Shown here: in pieces, positions 45,701 through 53,785 of the stretch | How positions within the stretch are numbered: position 1 is the first letter of the stretch | How the letters are laid out: the number at the start of each line of letters is the position of its first letter | Assembly (NCBI GenBank): GCA_004297725.1 | Contig: SCUS01000151.1 | Location: forward strand, 1-64,000 | Direction: 5' to 3' | Length of the DNA stretch: 64,000 nt | DNA from: Myxococcaceae bacterium | Lineage (GTDB): Bacteria; Myxococcota_A; Polyangia; Polyangiales; Ga0077539 | Notes under the pieces: generated by a model | What the model saw: the letters and a program-made list of their open reading frames with translations, nothing else | The model's database searches: none | Told to the model about the DNA's origin: nothing | Made by a program: the position numbers and the translations under genes

Positions 45701-46235
45701 GGGTGGTCGGGTTGCAGCGGCCGCCGGAGACGAAGCCTCCGTCCGCCACCCCGCCGTCCACCGCGCCGCGGCAGGCGTCGTCGCTGCGACAGCCGCGCAC
45801 GCAGGTGTTCGAGGCGGGGTTGCAGTACTCGCCCACGGCGCAGCGGTCGTCCGTCGCGGTGCACCGGACGCAGCGCCCGGTCGTGGTGTCGCAGACGTTC
45901 TGGCCGAACTCGTTGTCCGAGCACTGCGCGTTGGTGGTGCACGTGGGCGCCGCGTCCGAGGCGTCGGCGGCGATCGCTCCGTCGACCGCGGCGTCTGGCG
46001 TCGTCACGCTGTCGCCCGCGCCCCCCGAGTCGCCCGCGCCCCCCGAGTCGCCCGCGCCGTCGAGCGCTTGCGGTGCGTCGAAGGCCCCGTCGCCGGCGAC
46101 GTCCGTCGCGCCGTCGCGGCCGACGGCGCCGTCCTCCGGGCCTCCCACCACCGAGGCGCCGAGACAGCCCCCGCCCACGAGAGCCGCCACGCACAACAGT
46201 GCGAACGGTCCGAACCTTCCTTGACCTTGATTCAT
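42717..46235 (-). CDS. Giant cysteine-rich repeat lipoprotein with C-terminal DUF2135/YfaP-like domain
   Basis: A 1172-aa surface protein, convergent with the gene at 40096. A signal peptide leads to Cys in ALVGGGCLGAS. A Ser/Gly/Asp-rich linker, cysteine pairs (CSDNEFGQNVC), then more than a dozen units of CDGM..NGCEVDTRT..THCG.C. A second repeat type (CPAGQTNCGGVCR) follows toward the end. The last 120 residues are a beta domain (FTLTWTTNGDMDLHVRPP) of the YfaP/DUF2135 type. ATG 46235 has GAGG seven bases upstream. Function unknown; likely an outer-surface adhesin or structural protein. Confidence 0.85.
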   Translation of the reverse strand: MNQGQGRFGPFALLCVAALVGGGCLGASVVGGPEDGAVGRDGATDVAGDGAFDAPQALDGAGDSGGAGDSGGAGDSVTTPDAAVDGAIAADASDAAPTCTTNAQCSDNEFGQNVCDTTTGRCVRCTATDDRCAVGEYCNPASNTCVRGCRSDDACRGAVDGGVADGGFVSGGRCNPTTRTCVDCVTDDQCATGQRCVGSVCVTGCTDSSRCGMGEACCGGGCVDTQANTANCGMCGTTCTTPNGAPRCEMGTCRIAECTGAFRDCDSTVANGCETNTLSDLNNCGSCGRVCPTPANASPSCAAGACGFTCLAGFADCDGVAENGCEVDLRTDRTHCGRCMNTCSPSSGTGACAMGACIVTACDEGFGDCDGMASNGCEVDVRASTSHCGTCGTMCPVPTNGSATCMMGRCGASCAEGFADCDGMAANGCEVDTRTDNTHCGACGRPCVIPNGTPSCTAGACRVGMCNEGFADCDGMPENGCEVDTRTTSTHCGRCNNACAVAGGSAACTAGSCVVGGCATGRADCDMNTDNGCEVDTQTSPTNCGACGRTCVIPNATAACRGGACVVGVCNAGYGDCDGDPTNGCETDLRTNTNNCGACGSVCFAANGVAACVAGACRLDRCNPGFADCNNFYSDGCEIATISDVNNCGRCTNACPTPPSGSRVCVAGVCAIGTCAAGSGDCDGNPLNGCEVNTGTSVLHCGGCGRTCAARANASVFCSSGACGFTCNAGFADCDGNPLNGCEVDTRTNTGSCGRCGNVCSAANGTSTCVAGVCGIGACNAGFANCDGLASNGCEVDTRSSAANCGACGRVCTAPTGGSVSCSGSTCVQACPAGQTNCGGVCRATGAACASAGTGGCAQAGTIICSGTTTVCSAVPRTSGTCSSPVGGACGAGGVCACPAGQTNCGGTCRALTSDTNNCGGCGIVCSAPIGGGVTCSAGTCVRTCPAGQTNCGGTCRATGGACSSAGTGGCAQAGTIICSGTTTVCSAVPRTSGTCSTPAGGSCDLSGNCVCPSGQSNCSGTCRNLTSDNGNCGACGRACTATQACVSGVCVGQGSLRFTLTWTTNGDMDLHVRPPCGTEIYYGNRSACGGTLDRDDTSTRGPENIYWNASYTPGRYYVCPEAYTGAVAGTTWTLVVVRNGIEVARRSGVRGRTDGNIACTASFPGVVVLDL
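43246..43687. repeat. 100-bp perfect direct repeat, 342 bp apart
   Basis: Positions 43246-43345 and 43588-43687 are identical over 100 bases, 342 bases apart, exactly 114 codons. They lie in the second repeat type of the Cys-rich gene on the minus strand. The identity at silent sites indicates a recent tandem duplication of about 114 codons or gene conversion. Confidence 0.92.
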
Positions 46236-46382
46236 CGCTGACCTCTTCACGCGAGCGTTGCTGCGCGCCCTGAGCAGAACGCCGCGCCGCGTGCGTTCGA
46301 CGTTAGGTGAGTCGCGAAGCTGGAGGCAACGACCTGTCGGTGTAGTGCGGTGTAGGCATCAGCCGGCCGCAGCGGTCGACGC

Positions 46383-48575
46383 TCAGGCGCTCTTGGCGAT
46401 CTTGGGCGTCTGCGCCTTGGGGGCTCGCCTCGCGCTGACGGGGCTGCGCCTCGCGGCGTCGCTCGGGGCCTCCGTCGGGGACGCGGATCGGGTCTGGTTG
46501 CGGCCGTTGTGCTTGGCCGCGTAGAGGGCCTGGTCGGCGCGCTCGAAGAGCACCGCGCGGCTGTCGCCGTCGCCCGGGAAGGCCGACACGCCGAGCGAGC
46601 AGGTGACCTTCACCGGGCCGTGCTCGCTCTGGAAGACCTGGCGCTGCAGCTCTTCGCGGATGCGCTCGGCGAGGAGGAAGGTGCCGGCGCCGTCGGTCTG
46701 CTCGCACACCACGACGAACTCCTCGCCGCCGAAGCGCGCGATCACGTCGGTCTCCCGGCGGCAGCGGGCGAGCACGGCGCCGAGGCCCTTGATGACCACG
46801 TCGCCGAAGGCGTGGCCGTAGGTGTCGTTGACGGTCTTGAACTTGTCGATGTCGAGCACGATGAGCCCGAGCGTGCGGCCGAAGCGGGCCGCCGACCGGA
46901 GCCGCTGCTCGAACTCCGTCTCCAGGGCGCGCTTGTTGAGGTGGCCGGTCATCGGGTCGGTGGTGGCCATCTCCTCGAGGCGCCGCACCGCCGCGGCGTT
47001 GGCGAGGGTCACCGAGGCGTGCGAGGCGAGCACCCCGAGGAGCTGGCGGATCGCGTCGGGGAAGGCGCCCTTGCGCTGCGCGCAGAGGGTGAGGGTGCCG
47101 AGGGCCTTGTCGCGCGCCACCAGCGGGAGCACGAGCACCGAGGCCACGGACTTCAGCGCCAGCCCCCGGGTGAACACGAACTGGGTCTTCGGGTCGAGCT
47201 GCCCCCGGTAGGGGAGCGCCACGCGGGCGCGCACCGCCGCGGCGACGAGGCCGCCGTTGTCCGCGAACTCCGTCGCGGCGAGCCCGGCGGGGCCGTCGCC
47301 CGCGACGTGCCGCACCCGGTGCTTGCCGGAGTGCGGGTCGTAGGCCGTGAACACCAGCAGGTCGTGCGCGACGATCGCCGCGGCGGCGGCGGTGAGGGCG
47401 GCGAGGCACTGGTCCTCGGTCATGGCCTCGCCGAGGGAGCGAGAGGCCTCGAAGAGCGCGGTCATGTCGTTCTTGATGCGCTCGAGGCGGGCGAAGACGC
47501 GCTCGTTGTTGATGAGCCGCCGCGCCTGGAGGGCCACGCTCTCGAGCGTCGCCTGCTCCTCGGCGGTGAAGGGGCGGTCGTCGTCGCGGTCGGCCGCGAG
47601 CACGCCTCGCACCGCGTCGTCGTCGATCACCGGCACGCCCGCGAAGCAGCGCACGCCCGAGGGCGTGGGGTAGTACGGCAGGCCCGCGTAGTCGGGGCGC
47701 AGGGCCGCGAGCGCCACCGGGCGGCCGAGCTGCATCACGGCCCCGAGCGCTCCGGCCCCGGCGGGGATGAGCTCGGTCTGGATCGCGTCGTCGGAGGCGG
47801 CCTCGACCAGCCGGAGGTTCTGCGCCCTGGCGTCGACCCAGAGGAGGGCGCAGGTGCGGAGCTGCATCGTGCGTCGGGTGAGGTTGAGCAGGCCCACCAG
47901 CGAGGCGTGGATCTCCTCCAGGCTCCCGCGGTTGCGGGCGTCGTCGCTCGAGCGTGGGCGAGCGGTCGCCTGCGAGGCCGTGGCCCCGAGCCGGAGCGAG
48001 CGGGCGGAGTCTCGCTGACGGCGCCGCTCGTCGTGGAGCATGGTGCGGGCGTGGGCCCGGACGCGGGCGACCTCCGCGCGGGTGAGGGTGAAGTGCAGCG
48101 CCGCGCTGCCGAGCACCACCGCGAGCCGCAGGCCGAGGGAGAGCGCCTCGAGGGTCGGGTGCGCGGCGCGGTGGAGCGCGACCTCGAGCAGCACCGCGCA
48201 GCCGGCGACGACCCAGGTGCGCCGCGGGTCGCCGAGCGCGACCACCGCCGCGAGCACCAGCAGCGGGAGGGCGGAGAGCGGGCCCGAGAGGCCGCCGAGG
48301 GCGGAGGTGAGCGCGTATCCGAGCGCGAGGAAGACCGTGGCGGCGCCGAGGTCGAGCGGAGGGTGCTCGCCGTCGGCCGTACCTCGCCGGGAGGGGATCA
48401 GCCGGAACGCGAGGCCCACCACCCCGGCGCCGACGAGGACGCCGTCGAGGGGGTGAAGCGCGTGCGAGCGAAGGCCGCCGTCGGCGATTCGCGCGGCCAC
48501 CGCCAGGGTGACCGCGGGCGCGGCGATGAACCGCGCGCCGCGTCGAATCGATCCGAACAGCACGACCAGGTTCAA
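46383..48575 (-). CDS. Diguanylate cyclase with membrane, two GAF and GGDEF domains
   Basis: A 730-aa protein. Residues 1-165 contain several hydrophobic helices. Two GAF-like domains follow, at about 225-370 (NLTRRTMQLRTCALLWVDA) and 385-535 (AHDLLVFTAYDP). The catalytic GGDEF domain spans about 545-695, with active-site GGEEF near residue 615 and TTDPMTGHLNKRAL before it. It should make cyclic di-GMP. An inhibitory RxxD site five residues before GGEEF is present as RETD. The C-terminal 45 residues are Arg/Ala/Pro-rich. The TTG start at 48575 is chosen by frame; a GTG lies four codons later. Confidence 0.9.
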   Translation of the reverse strand: MNLVVLFGSIRRGARFIAAPAVTLAVAARIADGGLRSHALHPLDGVLVGAGVVGLAFRLIPSRRGTADGEHPPLDLGAATVFLALGYALTSALGGLSGPLSALPLLVLAAVVALGDPRRTWVVAGCAVLLEVALHRAAHPTLEALSLGLRLAVVLGSAALHFTLTRAEVARVRAHARTMLHDERRRQRDSARSLRLGATASQATARPRSSDDARNRGSLEEIHASLVGLLNLTRRTMQLRTCALLWVDARAQNLRLVEAASDDAIQTELIPAGAGALGAVMQLGRPVALAALRPDYAGLPYYPTPSGVRCFAGVPVIDDDAVRGVLAADRDDDRPFTAEEQATLESVALQARRLINNERVFARLERIKNDMTALFEASRSLGEAMTEDQCLAALTAAAAAIVAHDLLVFTAYDPHSGKHRVRHVAGDGPAGLAATEFADNGGLVAAAVRARVALPYRGQLDPKTQFVFTRGLALKSVASVLVLPLVARDKALGTLTLCAQRKGAFPDAIRQLLGVLASHASVTLANAAAVRRLEEMATTDPMTGHLNKRALETEFEQRLRSAARFGRTLGLIVLDIDKFKTVNDTYGHAFGDVVIKGLGAVLARCRRETDVIARFGGEEFVVVCEQTDGAGTFLLAERIREELQRQVFQSEHGPVKVTCSLGVSAFPGDGDSRAVLFERADQALYAAKHNGRNQTRSASPTEAPSDAARRSPVSARRAPKAQTPKIAKSA

Positions 48576-48648
48576 GCGACGCGCAGCCTCCCGGCGAGGC
48601 GGTTAGCAGCCCGGGGAGGGCGGTCGCAAGAAAGCCGCGGAGTTCTCC

Positions 48649-48960
48649 TCAGAGGGCGCGGCCGACGCGGGCGGGGATCTCCACCACGATCTCGTCGCGG
48701 CGCACCCAGCCGAGCTCCTCGCGGACGGCGCGCTCCCTGGCGCGAGGGTCCTGCTGGAAGGCCTCGAGCTCGGTGCGCAGCCGGAGCAGGTCGCTCGCGA
48801 GGCGGTGGTTCTCCTCGAGCTGCGCGGAGAGCTGCGCCCGCAGCCTGCGGTGACGGGGCAGGCCGTTGGGGCCGAAGATCATCGTCGGCACGCCGATCAC
48901 GGTCACGAGCAGCAGCAGGAGCGGCAGCCCGAGGGTGAGCCGCGTGCGGAGGGCGTCCAT
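48649..48960 (-). CDS. FtsB/DivIC-like cell division protein
   Basis: A 103-aa protein with one N-terminal membrane helix (LTLGLPLLLLLVTVIGV, about 8-28), then a coiled coil (RLRAQLSAQLEENHRLASDL) and a short C-terminal region containing EELGWVRRDEIVVEI. The YxRRDEIVV-like end is typical of FtsB proteins, which link the septal FtsQ-FtsL-FtsB complex. ATG 48960. It lies between a diguanylate cyclase and a lipase, and no other division gene is near. Confidence 0.85.
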   Translation of the reverse strand: MDALRTRLTLGLPLLLLLVTVIGVPTMIFGPNGLPRHRRLRAQLSAQLEENHRLASDLLRLRTELEAFQQDPRARERAVREELGWVRRDEIVVEIPARVGRAL

Positions 48961-49024
48961 CGCGTCGCAGGGTAGGAGGCGCGGTCGTCGGAGCAGAACT
49001 TTTCAGCGCTCAATCGTGGGGCGG

Positions 49025-51103
49025 CTACTGGAGCGACGGGCGCGCGAGGCAGCCCTCGACCAGCGCCGGGTCCGCCTCCGGGGTCGCCGCCCCGACGGCG
49101 TCGAAGGTCCACCGGAGGGAGTTGCGCTGCGCGGTCCAGCGGTCGCTCTGGAAGTGGCCGCGCACGGTGCGCCGCTCCCGGGCGTCGACGTACCAGGACG
49201 TCGGCACGCCCGAGAGGGACGAGGGCTCGGCGTCGACGCGCACGCACCCGAAGCGGCCGCCGAACTCCGCGGCGAGGCGAGTGACCATCATCCGGTGGAG
49301 GCGCTGCACGTTGCTCACCGACGAGCGGCGCAGCGTGGCGAGGATCTCCCACTCGCCCGGCACCGCGCCCGAGCGGCTCGCGGCCATCGCGTCGACGACC
49401 ACCAGCACCGCGCCGCGACGGCGGATGGCCTCGCGGTGGGAGAGCATGAGGTAGTAGAGCGGGTCGACGCCGGAGTTGATGCGCACGCCGCCGTCGGTGA
49501 GCCGGGTGCGCGTGGGGTCGCCGATCTGCGCGTGGCCGGGGATGGGACCCGGCGAGCGCACCGGAATCAGCGGGAACGCCAGCGGGAAGTTCGCCGAAGC
49601 CCGCACCGCGGAGAGCAGCGGGACATCGACGCCGGGGAGCAGGTCTTGAATGGCGTGGGACTCGTCGCGGTCGCACACCCACGCGGCCTCGGAGCGCTGG
49701 TCCTCCTTGCAGGCGGCGCGGTCGTCCGCGGCGAAGGCCGCGGGCTCGAAGGGGCTCATCGTCACCCCGTGGCCGCTCATGTCCGTCGCGTTCAGGATGG
49801 GCACCGGGAGCATCGGTAGCGTCCGGTCGTTCCAGCGCTGCGCGAGGCTGTCGAGGGAGACGTCGCCGACGTGCAGCAGGTCGTTCCAGCTCGACACCAC
49901 GGCCTGCGCGCGAAGCTCCGGGGTGAAGGCCGCCCGCAGCAGCGGCCAGACGAAGTCCGCGCTCATCGCCGCGTCGTATCCGCGCGCGTCGACGCGGCCC
50001 ATGCGCGCCGCGAGGTAGCCCGCGGTGGCGAGGCTCCCGCCGGAGACGGCGCTGATCGCCTGGATGTTTCGCGCGACGTCCGGCACCTCGCGGTCGATCG
50101 TGGCGAGGGCCGCGCTGCCGAAGATGGCCGCGCGGGAGCCGCCCCCGGAGAGCGCCAGCAGCACCACGGGACCTTCGCCCTCGCGGGGCCACTGCGACGA
50201 GCGGATCCAGTGAGCGGGAGCGGCGGGGAGCGGGCGCACGTCCCAGGGCTCGTCGGGGGTGTAGCCGAGCGAGACCCAGACGATCGCCGCGGCGATCAGG
50301 GCGCCGAAGACGCGCACCGGGCGAGGGTCGAAGTAGTCCCAGACGTCGACGGCGTGGGCCGCGAGGAAGAACACCCCGAGGCCTGCGACCACGGTCACCG
50401 GGCTGCGAAACTCCGGGCTCATGAACCCGAGGAGCAGCGCCGCGGCCAGCAGCAGCACCAGCGCCGCGCCCAGCGAGCTCGCCAGCCCCAGCAGGAACCT
50501 CCGCTCGGAGGTCCTCGGCAGCCACCCGTTCGCGGTGCGCCCCGGCGGCGGGACGGCGAAGGGGCTCCAGAAGGGCCGTCGCCCCGCGGGCTCGAGCCAC
50601 GCGAAGAGGCACACCGCGAGCACGCTGAGCACCGCGAGGGAGGTCACGCCGACGCGCGACCCGATCACGACGCTGCGCACCGGGGCGTTGTAGGCCAGCG
50701 TCGCGACGACCACCGCGCCGCAGAGCAGCGTGAGGGCGAGCTGCTGCGCGTAGGTCCACCCCGCGGCGACGACGGCGCCGACGTTGGCGGCGAAGGAGCC
50801 CGACGAGGCCGCGATCACCAGCCGACGGCCGACCGAGGCGACCTCCTGGAGCAGCGCCCGCCGCTCCGCGTCCCCGGCCGCCGCGTCGAAGCGGTCGACG
50901 CACCCTCGCAGCCTCGCCCAGAGCGTCGCCACCCGCGGATCGCTGGGGGCGGCGAGGGCGTCGACCTCCCGCGCGATGGAGTCGAGGGCCCACTGCACGC
51001 AGCCGGCGCGCTCGCTCTCGGAGTGCCAGCGGGTGCGCTGGTGGAGCGCGACGAGCGCGAAGTACACGACGTGGCGCGCGGCACGGGCGACGAGGGGATT
51101 CAT
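49025..51103 (-). CDS. Patatin-like phospholipase with multi-pass membrane N-terminus
   Basis: A 692-aa protein. The first 290 residues contain about six hydrophobic segments. The catalytic patatin domain follows: oxyanion loop GGGSRA (about 317-322), nucleophile Ser in VSGGSLA (about 353) and the Asp of TDGGVRINSG (about 536), so the Ser-Asp dyad is intact. The substrates are probably lipids at the inner face. ATG 51103 (MNPLVARAARH) is clear. It is divergent from the sigma-54 activator across a 417-base gap. A role in flagellar or surface lipid turnover is not shown. Confidence 0.85.
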   Translation of the reverse strand: MNPLVARAARHVVYFALVALHQRTRWHSESERAGCVQWALDSIAREVDALAAPSDPRVATLWARLRGCVDRFDAAAGDAERRALLQEVASVGRRLVIAASSGSFAANVGAVVAAGWTYAQQLALTLLCGAVVVATLAYNAPVRSVVIGSRVGVTSLAVLSVLAVCLFAWLEPAGRRPFWSPFAVPPPGRTANGWLPRTSERRFLLGLASSLGAALVLLLAAALLLGFMSPEFRSPVTVVAGLGVFFLAAHAVDVWDYFDPRPVRVFGALIAAAIVWVSLGYTPDEPWDVRPLPAAPAHWIRSSQWPREGEGPVVLLALSGGGSRAAIFGSAALATIDREVPDVARNIQAISAVSGGSLATAGYLAARMGRVDARGYDAAMSADFVWPLLRAAFTPELRAQAVVSSWNDLLHVGDVSLDSLAQRWNDRTLPMLPVPILNATDMSGHGVTMSPFEPAAFAADDRAACKEDQRSEAAWVCDRDESHAIQDLLPGVDVPLLSAVRASANFPLAFPLIPVRSPGPIPGHAQIGDPTRTRLTDGGVRINSGVDPLYYLMLSHREAIRRRGAVLVVVDAMAASRSGAVPGEWEILATLRRSSVSNVQRLHRMMVTRLAAEFGGRFGCVRVDAEPSSLSGVPTSWYVDARERRTVRGHFQSDRWTAQRNSLRWTFDAVGAATPEADPALVEGCLARPSLQ

Positions 51104-51520
51104 GCGAGCGTCAGAGGTACACGATGCCCCTGCGAGCGCGAAGCATGGCGTCCGCTCTCGGTCGCTCCGATGGGGCGCCGCGCTCCGAGGGGGGGGGAAG
51201 CTCCCCTGCGGAGGGATCGCGCCCGAGGATGCGTCCTCCGTGCCTCGCCCCGCCCCCTCGACGGACTGCGGTCAGGTTGCCTCTCCCAGGCGCAGGGGGC
51301 TCGTCGGGAAACACGGCCAGGCCAGCAGATGCTCAACAAATAGGGGTTTGAGAGCGAAGGTCGCCAGAAGCGGAAAAACCGCTCGGGCTGACGAAAGTCT
51401 TGATTCGGGGTGGGCAACTTCCTTACTTTCCAGAAATCCATTAGGTAAGGTCTGCACCCTCCATGGTCGGAGGAGGCGGATGTGTCGCAGGGCTGTTCGC
51501 AGGGCAGGGGAAGGTTGTTG
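51104..51520. promoter_or_regulatory. Intergenic gap upstream of sigma-54 activator, lower GC
   Basis: No gene is supported in these 417 bases except that a GTG at 51482 with GGAGG upstream could start the activator early. The stretch 51340-51450 is noticeably poorer in GC. It contains an inverted repeat CCTTAC (51421-51426) and GTAAGG (51445-51450), a short hairpin AGCGG-AAAAA-CCGCT (51369-51383), and a weak -35/-10-like pair TTGATT (51400-51405), 17 bases, TTACTT (51423-51428). A divergent promoter region is likely; the elements are unproven. Confidence 0.4.
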
Positions 51521-52582
51521 ATGCAGCACCGAGGATCGGCCGCCGAAGTGAGCGACGCGCTATCTGAGTGTGAGGTGACGTCGGTCGTCGCGCTGACGGC
51601 GCTCAAGGCGACGAGCCGGGGGACCATCGTCGGCCGGCATCCCAGCATCAGGTCGGCGCTCTCGACGCTCGAGCGGGTCGCCCGCTCGACGTGCACGGTG
51701 CTCATCACGGGGGAGAGCGGGACGGGGAAGGAGCTCGCGGTCGCGGCCCTCCACGACGCCTCGCCGCGGGCGAAGAAGCCCCTGGTGGCCGTCAACTGCG
51801 GGGCCATCCCGGAGAACCTCATCGAGAGCGAGCTCTTCGGCCACGCCCGCGGCGCCTTCACCGGCGCCCACGCGGCGCGGCCCGGGTGGCTCGCCAAGGC
51901 CGAAGGCGGGACGCTCTTCCTCGACGAGGTGGGCGAGCTGCCGCTGTCGATGCAGGTGAAGATCCTGCGCGTGCTGCAGCAGAAGGAGTACTCGCCCGTC
52001 GGCGACTCGCACGTGCAGCGCTCGGACGTCCGCATCGTCGCGGCGACCAACCGCGACCTGCTCGCCCAGGTGGCCGCGGGGCGCTTTCGCGAGGACCTCT
52101 ACTACCGGCTCAACGTGGTGCACGTGCACCTGCCGCCGCTGCGAGAGCGCACCGACGACATCGAGGGGCTCGCCCGCTTCTTCCTCCGGTCGTTCTGCGA
52201 CCGCCTCGATCGGAGCGACCTCGTGGGCTTCTCCCCGGAGGCGATGGCGACGCTGCGCGCCTACGACTGGCCGGGCAACATCCGCACCCTGGAGAACGCC
52301 GTCGAGCGCGCGGTGCTGCTCAGCGACGGGCCGATGGTGCTGGTGGAAGACCTCCCACCGACGGTGAGCGGCGCCGGTCGGCTGTCGCAGCCGCCGCCCG
52401 CGGTGACCGAGCTCCCGCTGCCCGACACGGGCATCGACCTGCGCGGCGCCATCCAGGAGTACGAGAACAACATGATCCGGCAGGCGCTCGACCGCACCAA
52501 GGGCAACCGCAACCGCGCCGCGCAGCTGCTGGGGCTCAACCGAACGACGCTGGTCGAGATGCTCAAGCGCAAGGGGCTATAA
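51521..52582 (+). CDS. Sigma-54-dependent activator without receiver domain
   Basis: A 353-aa regulator of the NtrC/FlgR type. The AAA+ domain carries Walker A GESGTGK (64-70), the sigma-54 contact loop GAFTGA (111-116) and Walker B TLFLDE (131-136), all intact. A Fis-type helix-turn-helix lies at the end (NRNRAAQLLGLNRTTLVEML). The short N-terminus (about 35 residues) has no receiver, GAF or PAS domain, so control may come from expression or a partner protein. ATG 51521 has GGGGAAGG upstream; GTG 51482 is an alternative. Neighbouring flagellar genes suggest it drives sigma-54 filament promoters. Confidence 0.88.
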   Translation: MQHRGSAAEVSDALSECEVTSVVALTALKATSRGTIVGRHPSIRSALSTLERVARSTCTVLITGESGTGKELAVAALHDASPRAKKPLVAVNCGAIPENLIESELFGHARGAFTGAHAARPGWLAKAEGGTLFLDEVGELPLSMQVKILRVLQQKEYSPVGDSHVQRSDVRIVAATNRDLLAQVAAGRFREDLYYRLNVVHVHLPPLRERTDDIEGLARFFLRSFCDRLDRSDLVGFSPEAMATLRAYDWPGNIRTLENAVERAVLLSDGPMVLVEDLPPTVSGAGRLSQPPPAVTELPLPDTGIDLRGAIQEYENNMIRQALDRTKGNRNRAAQLLGLNRTTLVEMLKRKGL

Positions 52583-52609
52583 GGGCCCCCGAAGGAGTCG
52601 CACCCCACC

Positions 52610-53785
52610 GTGAGCCGTCCCCGCTTCTCCATCGTCATCCCGACGCGCGAGCGTCACGGTACGCTCGCCTACGCGATGCAGAGCGTGCTCTTCCAGGGCT
52701 TCGAGGACTACGAGCTCATCGTCCAGGACAACTGCAGCAGCCCGGAGACCTGGGAGGTCGTGCGGCAGTTTCGCTCCCCCAAGGTGAAGTACCAGCGCTC
52801 CCCGCGGGTGCTCCCGATGAGCGCCAACTGGGAGGCGGCGCTCTCGCTCGCCGAGGGCGAGTACGTCTTCTTCATGGGCGACGACGACGCGGTCATGCCC
52901 GACGGGATGCGCCTCGCCAACGACATCTTCTCGCTGATGCCGCTCGAGGTGCTCACCTGGCAGAAGTACACGTACTGGTGGGACAACGCGCTCGAGCCCC
53001 TCAACCGCGGCCGGCTCTTCCTGCACACCGGCGCCGGCTTCAAGATGCTCGACGCCCGGGCGCTTCTCACGCGCTTCTATGACTGGTCGCTGGGCTTCGG
53101 GGCGCTCCCGTCGATCTACACCTCCTTCGTGCATCGCGACGTCATCGCCCGAGCCCGCGAGCTCTCCGGCGGCACCTACTTCACCAGCAGCATCCCCGAC
53201 GTCTGGACCGGCATCGTCAACTGCCTCGCCGCCACGCAGGTGGGCCAGTTCGAGCGCGGCCTCTCGCTGAGCGGCAACTCCGGCCCCAGCACCGGCTGCG
53301 CGTACTTCTTCCGCAGCAAGGGGGCCGAGCGACGCGGCGACTTCTTCAAGGAGGAGGGCAAGAGCCTGGAGCAGCTCACCCATCCCTCGCTGATCCCCTC
53401 GGTGAACCTGGAGATCCTCGTGGCCGATCAGCAGTTTCGCGCCAAGGAGCTGTTCTTCCCGGAGGACCGTCGGCTCGACGTGAAGATCGCCTCGGTGGTC
53501 GCCACGATGATCGTCAACATCAACCGCGACCACGGCTCGTACGACGACACGCTCGCCGACATCCACGCCCTCGCGTCCAAGCACTCCATCGACCTCAGCG
53601 CGTGCCGCATCCCCCCGAAGGGACCCGCCCCGACGGAGCCCACGCAGGGCCCCGTCTTCGGCGCCGACCAGAGGCTCACCTCCCTCGCGATCAACTGCGC
53701 CGAGGCCGGGGTGCGCGACGTCCACCAGGCCGCGCGCCTCGCCGCCGCGGCGCTTCCCACCGTCAGCATCAACGCGAAGTCGTAG
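52610..53785 (+). CDS. Family 2 glycosyltransferase
   Basis: A 391-aa enzyme with a GT-A fold. The N-terminal nucleotide-sugar region starts SIVIPTRERHGTLAYAMQSV and ends with a triple Asp at 91-93 (MGDDDAVMPDG), which binds the metal and sugar nucleotide. The C-terminal half is less conserved. It starts with GTG at 52610, 27 bases after the activator stop. Together with the TPR transferases on the other strand it may supply the sugar or extend the glycan on flagellin. It overlaps the OmpA-like gene tail to tail by 17 bases. Confidence 0.85.
   Translation: MSRPRFSIVIPTRERHGTLAYAMQSVLFQGFEDYELIVQDNCSSPETWEVVRQFRSPKVKYQRSPRVLPMSANWEAALSLAEGEYVFFMGDDDAVMPDGMRLANDIFSLMPLEVLTWQKYTYWWDNALEPLNRGRLFLHTGAGFKMLDARALLTRFYDWSLGFGALPSIYTSFVHRDVIARARELSGGTYFTSSIPDVWTGIVNCLAATQVGQFERGLSLSGNSGPSTGCAYFFRSKGAERRGDFFKEEGKSLEQLTHPSLIPSVNLEILVADQQFRAKELFFPEDRRLDVKIASVVATMIVNINRDHGSYDDTLADIHALASKHSIDLSACRIPPKGPAPTEPTQGPVFGADQRLTSLAINCAEAGVRDVHQAARLAAAALPTVSINAKS

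Noticed and set aside
40266..46241. Very long open frame on the plus strand across the Cys-rich genes
   Set aside because: It is out of frame with the real plus-strand gene and antisense to the other. Its product is a low-complexity Arg/Gly/Val mixture. In DNA this rich in GC, third-position bias keeps shadow frames open.
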